A stretch of 15,658 nt of DNA from Salinisphaeraceae bacterium UBA4764 (lineage in GTDB: Bacteria > Pseudomonadota > Gammaproteobacteria > Nevskiales > Salinisphaeraceae), in NCBI GenBank assembly GCA_002403445.1, contig DHHU01000041.1, forward strand, positions 8,335-23,992, read 5' to 3'. Positions within the stretch are counted from its first letter, which is position 1; each line of letters begins with the position of its first letter. A program made the translations under genes and the position numbers. The notes under the pieces are model-generated. The model worked only from the letters and a program-made list of their open reading frames with translations. It made no database searches and was not told where the DNA came from. Shown here one piece after another: positions 1 to 6,544 of the stretch.

Positions 1-66
1 CCGGTCGGTCTGCACGGTCTCACCTCGGAGAAATATGTCGTCTACGGCGACGGGCACGTGCGTTGA
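1..66 (+). CDS. proA: Gamma-glutamyl phosphate reductase, C-terminal end (partial)
   Basis: An open frame runs from the first base to a TGA at 64-66 and encodes the last 21 residues of a protein beginning PVGLHGLTSEKYVVYGDG. This resembles the usual C-terminus of ProA, where a G-L-x-x-L-T-[ST]-x-K-[WY] stretch precedes a short tail. ProA reduces gamma-glutamyl phosphate to glutamate semialdehyde in proline synthesis. The placement supports the call, because proA directly precedes nadD-rsfS-rlmH in Pseudomonas and relatives. The stop codon overlaps the TTG start of nadD, so the two are probably translationally coupled. Only the tail is visible, so the identification rests on this short motif and on synteny. 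Confidence 0.7.
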   Translation, partial: PVGLHGLTSEKYVVYGDGHVR

Positions 67-743
67 GTACCCAGTCGACACATCTGAGACCACCGATCGG
101 CATTCTCGGCGGCACATTCGATCCCGTTCACCACGGCCACCTGCGACTGGCGCTGGAAACCGCAGAGATGCTGCGTCTGGCCGAGGTTCGCCTGGTACCC
201 AACGGTCAGCCACCCCACCGCGATGCACCCGAGGCCAGTGCTGAACAACGCGCGCGCTGGGTTGAGATGGCCACCCGCTCCGAGCCGCGTCTGACGATGG
301 ATGACCGGGAACTCCACCGCGCCGGCCGTTCTTATACTGTCGACACATTGGCCGATATGCGGTCGGAATGGCCCAATACACCGCTTTGTCTGATCATGGG
401 CCGTGACGTATTCGCCGATCTGCCAAACTGGCATCGTTGGCGCGATCTGTTCCAATTAGCGCATATTGCATTGATCGATCGTCCCGGACCGAGGCCCGAA
501 CTGGCCGCCGAAGCCACCGCTGAGCTGGCGGCCCGCCACAGCGATGATCCCGGCGCGCTGGCCCAGCGCAGTGCCGGCATGATCATTCCCATCGAACCAC
601 CGACGCTGGCCGTATCCGCCAGCCGAATACGCGGTTTGCTGGCTGACGGCGCCAACCCACGCTATCTGCTTCCCGACGCCGTCCTGGAGGAACTGATGAA
701 CACCCCAACCTACATTCCAACCACGACAACCGAGCGATCATGA
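63..743 (+). CDS. nadD: Nicotinate-mononucleotide adenylyltransferase NadD
   Basis: The 226-residue product transfers AMP from ATP to nicotinate mononucleotide, giving deamido-NAD in cytoplasmic NAD synthesis. The nucleotidyltransferase signature GGTFDPVHHGH lies at residues 16-26, with the paired His residues of the (H/T)xGH motif. The second signature, VSASRIR, is at residues 184-190. Length and both motifs fit bacterial NadD, which is usually about 210-220 residues. The start is a TTG at 63-65 that shares bases with the proA stop. No ATG lies between it and the first conserved strand (residue 12), so TTG is the most credible start, although the N-terminus is about ten residues longer than in E. 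coli. The TGA stop overlaps the ATG of rsfS (ATGA), indicating coupled translation. Confidence 0.95.
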   Translation: MSTQSTHLRPPIGILGGTFDPVHHGHLRLALETAEMLRLAEVRLVPNGQPPHRDAPEASAEQRARWVEMATRSEPRLTMDDRELHRAGRSYTVDTLADMRSEWPNTPLCLIMGRDVFADLPNWHRWRDLFQLAHIALIDRPGPRPELAAEATAELAARHSDDPGALAQRSAGMIIPIEPPTLAVSASRIRGLLADGANPRYLLPDAVLEELMNTPTYIPTTTTERS

Positions 744-1138
744 CCGCCAAGAATTCGCATCCCGCGCAATCAAAGCAAACAACCCCCCATCCGAACTTGC
801 TGACTCTCGCACGCGAATCCGTGGGCGAACTCAAGGCTGAATCAGTTCTGGTTCTGGATGTACGCGAGCTGACAACCATTGCCGACGACATGATTATTTG
901 CAGCGGCGGCTCTTCGCGCCACGTCAAGCGGATCGGCGAAACCGTTATCCAGAACGCCAAGCAAGCCGGACTACAGCCGCGTGTCGAAGGCCTAGAGACT
1001 AGTGAATGGGTGTTGATCGATCTCGGCGGCGTGATTGTTCATATCATGCAACCAGCGACCCGATCGTATTATCAGATCGAAAAACTCTGGGACATCGGCA
1101 TCAGCATTAATTCACCACAGGCTAACAGCTCGAATTGA
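740..1138 (+). CDS. rsfS: Ribosomal silencing factor RsfS (Iojap/YbeB family)
   Basis: This 132-residue protein belongs to the Iojap/YbeB family. The family binds ribosomal protein uL14 on the 50S subunit and blocks subunit joining when nutrients run low. Family features are visible in order: the strand LVLDVREL followed by a T-x-x-x-D-D-M-I-I-C-S-G segment (about residues 34-56), the helix with SSRHVKRIGE, and the C-terminal block WVLIDLGGVIVHIM followed by R-x-Y-Y-x-I-E-x-L-W. The N-terminal 20 residues are polar and variable, making it a little longer than E. coli RsfS. The ATG overlaps the nadD stop, and rlmH begins 25 bases after the stop. This is the standard nadD-rsfS-rlmH order. Confidence 0.95.
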   Translation: MTAKNSHPAQSKQTTPHPNLLTLARESVGELKAESVLVLDVRELTTIADDMIICSGGSSRHVKRIGETVIQNAKQAGLQPRVEGLETSEWVLIDLGGVIVHIMQPATRSYYQIEKLWDIGISINSPQANSSN

Positions 1139-1163
1139 TTATTTTTCACCGGGCTCGAAAAGC

Positions 1164-1634
1164 TTGAAAATCACGCTGGTCGCGGCCGGTAAACGCATGC
1201 CCGACTGGGTCGAGACCGGCTTTTCCGAATATCGCAAACGCCTGCCGCGCGGACTCGAACTCCACCTTGCCGCCTTCGCAACAGGCGACCGCCGGCACGG
1301 CGACCAGGCACGCGCCCTGGCCGAGGAAGATCGGCGCATGTTGCGCGCGATTCCCGACAGAAGCGAGATTATCGCACTCGACGAAAATGGGCATGACTGG
1401 TCCACCAACGCGCTGGCACGACAGCTCGACACCTGGCAGATGGATGGCCGGGATCGCGCCATACTTATTGGCGGGCCCGACGGCATCGGGCCGGAAAGTC
1501 GTGCCCGGGCTGCTCAAAGCTGGTCGTTGTCGTCGCTGACGCTGCCCCACGCGCTGGTTCGCGTAATCGTTGCCGAACAGATTTATCGCGCCCATACGAT
1601 TCTGGCCGGCCACCCGTATCATCGGGGCGGCTAA
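1164..1634 (+). CDS. rlmH: 23S rRNA pseudouridine-1915 N3-methyltransferase RlmH
   Basis: RlmH is a SPOUT-class enzyme that uses S-adenosylmethionine to methylate pseudouridine 1915 in helix 69 of 23S rRNA on assembled ribosomes. The start chosen is TTG at 1164-1166. It gives 156 residues opening (M)KITLVAAGKRMPDW, which aligns with the N-terminus of the 155-residue E. coli enzyme. The open frame extends further upstream, but that part overlaps rsfS and has no family similarity. The SPOUT SAM-binding loop LIGGPDGI is at residues 101-108. The C-terminal block has HALVRVIVAEQIYRA and ends HPYHRGG, so Tyr152, His153 and Arg154 fall at the same numbers as the functional residues of the E. coli protein. 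No strong ribosome-binding site precedes the TTG; only a GAAAAG stretch is seen. Confidence 0.93.
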   Translation: MKITLVAAGKRMPDWVETGFSEYRKRLPRGLELHLAAFATGDRRHGDQARALAEEDRRMLRAIPDRSEIIALDENGHDWSTNALARQLDTWQMDGRDRAILIGGPDGIGPESRARAAQSWSLSSLTLPHALVRVIVAEQIYRAHTILAGHPYHRGG

Positions 1635-1746
1635 AGAAACCTCTACAAGCCACAACAAGATCGCTTGATTCAGTGAACACGCGCCAATTGGGCTATGCTG
1701 ATATCCAAGTACGCTTGTTTTAATTCCGCCAACCGCCGTTTTGCGA
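1635..1746 (+). other. Gap between rlmH and yhdP; possible promoter, not resolved
   Basis: This 112-base gap is the longest between two + strand genes here and is visibly more AT-rich than its flanks, so a promoter for the yhdP group would be expected in it. A TATGCT hexamer at 1693-1698 could serve as a -10 box. The only TTGATT-like -35 upstream (1664-1669) is 23 bases away, too far for a standard sigma-70 promoter. No terminator-like hairpin with a T run follows rlmH. The TTG at 1741 could alternatively be the first codon of yhdP. Confidence 0.3.
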
Positions 1747-4700
1747 ATGGCCGCCGAGCCGTCACTCTGGAAATCAGCACTTCTGGAATTTCTGGCCCAG
1801 TTCGCCACGCTGGGTCTGATGCTGGCCCTCGCCGGCTGGGGTGTCCAACACATGGTTACCACAGCACGGCCCAAGGTGACCAAGCAGATCAGTCAACATA
1901 TCGACGGGCACATGAGCGCCCACAGCATGTCGCTCGGCTGGGCTGCCAAGGGCCCGACGCTGACGTTAGACAAGGTTCGATTGTTCCGGCCCGGCAAGAG
2001 TCAGCCCGGCGTGCGTATACAGCGCCTCGCCGTAGGTTTCGATCTTGGCAGACTGTTCCACGGTCAATTCAAACCCCGACGGATCACGATCGGCCGGCCG
2101 CGCATCACTGTCGGTTGGCGATCAGGCGGCCATCTTCGGCTGCTGCACTGGTCGCGGCCCCAACAAAAACGGCTGACCTGGAAACAGATCAACCGAATGC
2201 GCAACGGCATCCACACGCTCATAATCAAAAATGCGCAGGTCAAACTGGACGGAGGGAAATTCCCCAACGGCGGTTTCACACTGTCGTCACTGAACGTCAC
2301 GCTGAATCTGCACAAACACCGGCATTCGCGTGCTTCATTCAGTCTAAACGGCCCGTGGTGGTTGCCGGCGGCTCGAGGCCACATAAAATTCAGGGGCAAT
2401 GTGCCCGAGCTGGACCACGCAAAATTCTTCGTCCATGCACGCGCCACCGGGCCACTGGCTCTGGCTAGCGTGCTGTCAACCGGCAGCACCCCAAAAGCCT
2501 CTGCAGAGCTCGAGCAACACTCAGCCGGCCGGCTTGACGTCACGATACGGGGTCGCTGGCTGCACGACCATCTGGTCCACACCCGGGCCCGTTTCAAAAC
2601 CCGCGCTGCCGTTGCAGCATCGGATGCCAAGACAAAACCAGTTCATCTCAAAGCCGGATTTCACATCCACCAGAAACCGGGCAGTCAACATCTCTCAGTA
2701 CACCTCGCGCACGTCAGCGGCAATGTTGCGGAACTGAAAAAGCTTCAACTCGACGGGCGCGTCCGTATCAATCAACAGACCCTGACCCTGAAAGGCAAGC
2801 ACTTGCCCGGCGCGCTGATCGCCAGGGTGGCCAAACACCGAATCAAAGCATTGCGCGGAGCCGATCTGCACCTTGCGGTTCCAAGTTTCCGGGCGAGCGC
2901 CGGCGTTGCCCAACCACTGAAACTCTCGGCCGAATTCGACCAACTTCAATACGCGGACTCCCACCTGTCATTCGGCCCCATCAGCGGACATTATGAACAA
3001 ACTGGCGACTTCCACGCCGTCCATTTCCACGGCGCCGGCGGCACGATTCAGTCAAAGCGTTATCTAAACGGTGCGTTACCCGTGCACAACCTAGGCGGTA
3101 CGCTGGCCTGGCGTGGCCCCAGTAAAAACATGAAGCTACAACTCAAAAACCTCTCGGCCAGCAGCGGGGACAATCATCTGAGTGTCAACGGCAGTGTGCA
3201 AAAGGCGGCCGGGCAGGCGCCAGTGGCCGATATTACAGCTCAGGGAGCCTTGCCGCACATAACCGAAATACTCAAACACATTCCAACAGGGACGGGCTTG
3301 CCCAATCCCAAACTTCGGCACTGGTTGGTACACCAAATAGCCGCCGGCGGCGTGCCGTCGGCCACGCTCAAGCTGAATGGGCCGCTGTCTGATTTCCCGT
3401 TTGCCGGAAAAAACCCAGCGGGTAACTTCAACCTGAAGCTGACCGCCCGCAACGTGACACTCCGTCCCAAACCGGGTTGGCCCAGACTCGAGCATGCTAA
3501 CGGTACGCTCAGGATTCACAACGTCAAGCTAAACGCCAAACTAAGCCAAGGTAGTATCGCGGGCGTTACGCTGGGGCCGTCGAGCGGCTCGATAGCCGAC
3601 CTGCGCAAGCCGGTTTTCGCAATCGATGCCCATACCCGCCAAACCAGCCTGCAAAAACTGCGTACGTTTATTCTTGATTCACCACTGCGCCAGCAGATCG
3701 GCAATGTGGTCCGCCCGTTACACGTCAGCGGCCCGGCTGAGGTGCAAGCCAACCTAACGGTACCGCTCAAGCCCGACCTGCCTAAGCTGCAGGTCCACGG
3801 CCACCTGCACCTGCGGGATGACACGTTGAAACAAGCAGCGTTGCCACTGCCCATGACGCATATCAAGGGCCAACTGGCCTTCGCGCGCGGCTCGGTTACC
3901 GGCCATGACATCAAAGCACAACTGGCTGATGCGCCCCTAACTGCCGACCTAACTCCCGCGTCCGGAGGGGGCGAGCATATTCGCGTCCACGGACATACCA
4001 AGTTGCCGCGCGATAAGCGGTTGCTGGCACATTACATCCCGCCCGCATGGCTCGACTATCTTCAGGGCCGGACACAGTTCAATCTGGCGTTTTGTATCGG
4101 ACCACACGGGCATCGTTCGCCATTTCATATTCATTCCAATCTAAAGGGTATGGCGATCAATCTGCCGACCCCGCTTAGCAAGCAAGCCACCGCCAGCACA
4201 CCGGTTTCAGTCCATGTAGCGGCCGACGGATCCAACATCCAAGCTCGATACAATCACCGCTTGAAACTCGGTCTCCGGCTGAAAAACGGGACCAGAACCC
4301 AGGTTCATGCCCTGATTGGTCACAATCCGCCACCACCACCCCCCGGGCCCGGGATCTGGGTGGGCGGCAACACCCCGGCCGTCAACGGTCTCGGCTGGTT
4401 TCAAGTCGTGCACCACATTCTGGCGGCCCGAGCCAAAGCTTCGGCTGGCAAGGGCCAGTCGAAAATGTTGGCGTTTCGCGGGGCCCAACTCACTATAGGC
4501 GAACTGCGACTGGGCGGTATCGCAATACCCAATCTCAACTTTTCAGCGCACGCCACACGAGCCCATAACCTCGGCTGGGCAATCAACCTGAGCGGGCCCA
4601 ACGCCGACGGACACTTGACGATCAACAACGCCCAAAAGCGGCTGCATGTTGGGGCGTCGATCCACAAACTCGCCCTGACCCACGACAAGACTGAGGGACA

Positions 4701-5589
4701 CCACAAGGCTTCTTCCAACAGCACCTCGGGGCTGGAACAGTGGCCGGTGCTGCTGCCTAACGTCGTGCCCACCGACCTGCCGGCGATTAGCGCAACAATT
4801 GCGCAACTCTCGCTCGACAAGCAAAAACTTGGCACAGTGCGAATCAACGCCAACACTACCCCCGACGGCTGGCGCCTGAACAGCGCGAAGTGGACCGCCC
4901 AAAAAATCACCGCGCACGCTAGCGGTGACTGGCAACGGGCAAACGGACGCACGAAGGCACAACTATCGCTCCACCTGGACGGGCAGAATCTGGCGACGAT
5001 CGCCCAATCGCTTGGCTTGTCGGTGCCGTTGAAAGCTCAAACAACCCACCTCCAAGCCGACCTCAAAGTGGCGCCAAATCCCCGCGGACTTGACCTGAGT
5101 GCCCTAGGCGGCACAACTCACGTCGAGCTTGACAATGGTAATCTACCGCAAGTTAATCCCGGGCCAGCGCGAATTCTGGGATTACTCAACATCAACAAGT
5201 TGCCCAGCCGCTTGCAACTGAATTTCAACGACATCAGCAAGCCGGGGCTAGCCTTCGGCAAGCTCGTGGTACCGGGTAAAATACTTAACGGCAACGCATT
5301 TATCAGGAATGCCGAAATGACCACGCCATCAGCCGAGATTGCCTTCAATGGCCGTGTCGGGCTGGCCAGCCGCGATATCAACGCGCGCGTCGTCATTACG
5401 CCACAAGTCGGCAGTGGTCTGACCATCGCGAGCACGGTCTTTGGTGGCCCGCTAGCGGGCGCCGCCATATTTGGCTTGCAAGAGTTGCTTCAGCAACCAA
5501 TCAATCAACTCTCACGGTTGACGTTCAATATCCGCGGCGGTTGGAATACGCTCGCGATCATCGATCAAAAAACCAAGAGTCCCCAATAA
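1747..5589 (+). CDS. yhdP: YhdP family AsmA-like envelope protein
   Basis: A protein of 1280 residues, close to the 1266 of E. coli YhdP. These AsmA-like proteins are anchored in the inner membrane and span the periplasm. They are implicated with TamB and YdbH in moving phospholipid to the outer membrane. One hydrophobic N-terminal helix (about residues 16-36) would be the anchor, and the rest is a long beta-rich region with repeated short strand-turn units. The C-terminal block matches the conserved family end: a V-x-x-P-x-[VI] segment, a G/A-rich hydrophobic stretch ending GPLAGAAIFGLQELL, then an N-I-x-G-x-W strand. Codons at TTG 1741 or ATG 1747 could start it; ATG is chosen, and neither has a clear Shine-Dalgarno. 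The protein is strikingly rich in His, Lys and Arg and poor in Glu and Asp, and carries a hexaproline run at residues 861-866. nit follows after four bases. Confidence 0.9.
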   Translation: MAAEPSLWKSALLEFLAQFATLGLMLALAGWGVQHMVTTARPKVTKQISQHIDGHMSAHSMSLGWAAKGPTLTLDKVRLFRPGKSQPGVRIQRLAVGFDLGRLFHGQFKPRRITIGRPRITVGWRSGGHLRLLHWSRPQQKRLTWKQINRMRNGIHTLIIKNAQVKLDGGKFPNGGFTLSSLNVTLNLHKHRHSRASFSLNGPWWLPAARGHIKFRGNVPELDHAKFFVHARATGPLALASVLSTGSTPKASAELEQHSAGRLDVTIRGRWLHDHLVHTRARFKTRAAVAASDAKTKPVHLKAGFHIHQKPGSQHLSVHLAHVSGNVAELKKLQLDGRVRINQQTLTLKGKHLPGALIARVAKHRIKALRGADLHLAVPSFRASAGVAQPLKLSAEFDQLQYADSHLSFGPISGHYEQTGDFHAVHFHGAGGTIQSKRYLNGALPVHNLGGTLAWRGPSKNMKLQLKNLSASSGDNHLSVNGSVQKAAGQAPVADITAQGALPHITEILKHIPTGTGLPNPKLRHWLVHQIAAGGVPSATLKLNGPLSDFPFAGKNPAGNFNLKLTARNVTLRPKPGWPRLEHANGTLRIHNVKLNAKLSQGSIAGVTLGPSSGSIADLRKPVFAIDAHTRQTSLQKLRTFILDSPLRQQIGNVVRPLHVSGPAEVQANLTVPLKPDLPKLQVHGHLHLRDDTLKQAALPLPMTHIKGQLAFARGSVTGHDIKAQLADAPLTADLTPASGGGEHIRVHGHTKLPRDKRLLAHYIPPAWLDYLQGRTQFNLAFCIGPHGHRSPFHIHSNLKGMAINLPTPLSKQATASTPVSVHVAADGSNIQARYNHRLKLGLRLKNGTRTQVHALIGHNPPPPPPGPGIWVGGNTPAVNGLGWFQVVHHILAARAKASAGKGQSKMLAFRGAQLTIGELRLGGIAIPNLNFSAHATRAHNLGWAINLSGPNADGHLTINNAQKRLHVGASIHKLALTHDKTEGHHKASSNSTSGLEQWPVLLPNVVPTDLPAISATIAQLSLDKQKLGTVRINANTTPDGWRLNSAKWTAQKITAHASGDWQRANGRTKAQLSLHLDGQNLATIAQSLGLSVPLKAQTTHLQADLKVAPNPRGLDLSALGGTTHVELDNGNLPQVNPGPARILGLLNINKLPSRLQLNFNDISKPGLAFGKLVVPGKILNGNAFIRNAEMTTPSAEIAFNGRVGLASRDINARVVITPQVGSGLTIASTVFGGPLAGAAIFGLQELLQQPINQLSRLTFNIRGGWNTLAIIDQKTKSPQ

Positions 5590-5593
5590 AGGC

Positions 5594-6499
5594 ATGTCGG
5601 AAGCGAAAGACATTCTCCGAGTCGCGGCGATTCAATTGGTCAGTATCGATGACCTAGCCGCCAATCTCGATACGGCCGGTCAACTGATTGACGAGGCTGT
5701 GGATCGCGGGGCTAGTCTCATTGTTCTACCTGAGAACTTCGCCTTCCTGGGCCAACGTGCCACCGATTACACAGCGGTTGGGGAAACAGAAGATGGCAGC
5801 GGCCCGATCCAGTCATTCCTTGCCCGCAAGGCAGCCACCCACGGTATCTGGCTGATCGGTGGCAGCGTGCCATTGGCCCCGCCCGATCGCTACATTGAAC
5901 CGACGCGGGTGATCCCGGCATGCCTGGTTTATAGTCCCCAAGGCGAGCGCCGGGCACGATACGACAAGATCCATCTGTTCGATGTCGGGATGCCGGGGTC
6001 AAAAGAGGCCTACCGCGAATCAGCGATGTTCATCCCGGGCCCTCTCACGCCGCAGGTGGTCGACACAGATGCCGGCCGGATCGGCCTCTCGATCTGCTAC
6101 GACCTGCGCTTCCCTGAACTCTATCGGGCGCTGGCTGATGCCTGTGCCGAACTTGTGGTGGCACCCTCGGCGTTTACCGAAACCACCGGCCAGGCACACT
6201 GGCATGTGCTGGTGCGGGCCCGTGCTATCGAAAATCAGTTGCCGATAATCGCCCCTGGTCAAGCTGGGGTCCAAGCCAACGGGCGACAAACCTATGGCCA
6301 CAGCCTCATTGTCGACGCTTGGGGCCGGATCCAGGCTGAAGCGACAACGGACGGTCCGGAAGTAGTGATTGCCGATCTGGATCGCACCCATATGCCGGCG
6401 CTGCGATCCCGTTTCCCGGCGCTTCGCCATCGTCGACTGAGTGTTTATGAAACACACATGGCACACGCTGCCACTGATGCCAGTGCCAGCAATCCATAA
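5594..6499 (+). CDS. Carbon-nitrogen hydrolase (Nit/omega-amidase-like, nitrilase superfamily)
   Basis: This 301-residue cytoplasmic enzyme belongs to the nitrilase superfamily. The Glu-Lys-Cys triad is readable: Glu47 in VLPENFAF, Lys125 in RYDKIHLFDV and Cys168 in SICYDLRFPELYR. These motifs match the Nit branch. Characterised members hydrolyse deaminated glutathione or alpha-ketoglutaramate as metabolite repair, so an omega-amidase type activity is likely; the exact substrate cannot be told from sequence. The ATG at 5594 is preceded by AAAGG, which overlaps the yhdP stop, a good ribosome-binding site. The gene lies where such an amidase is commonly found, between yhdP and tldD. Length is near normal, with a short Ala/Ser-rich tail after the last conserved strand. 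Confidence 0.9.
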   Translation: MSEAKDILRVAAIQLVSIDDLAANLDTAGQLIDEAVDRGASLIVLPENFAFLGQRATDYTAVGETEDGSGPIQSFLARKAATHGIWLIGGSVPLAPPDRYIEPTRVIPACLVYSPQGERRARYDKIHLFDVGMPGSKEAYRESAMFIPGPLTPQVVDTDAGRIGLSICYDLRFPELYRALADACAELVVAPSAFTETTGQAHWHVLVRARAIENQLPIIAPGQAGVQANGRQTYGHSLIVDAWGRIQAEATTDGPEVVIADLDRTHMPALRSRFPALRHRRLSVYETHMAHAATDASASNP

Positions 6500-6544
6500 C
6501 ACGACTCCAACAACCGAGATCCCAACGCAACTCGGCGGTAGCGC

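Noticed and set aside
1035..1163. Upstream extension of the rlmH frame into rsfS
   Set aside because: The added residues have no similarity to RlmH and would overlap rsfS by about 100 bases; TTG 1164 gives the normal length.
1146..1883. Long - strand open frame (245 codons) across rlmH and the start of yhdP
   Set aside because: It is antisense to two recognised genes and its translation has no family features.
6514..6535. Five-base stem CCGAG/CTCGG between nit and the oxidoreductase gene
   Set aside because: The stem is short, the loop is 12 bases and no T run follows, so it is neither a convincing terminator nor a clear regulatory site.
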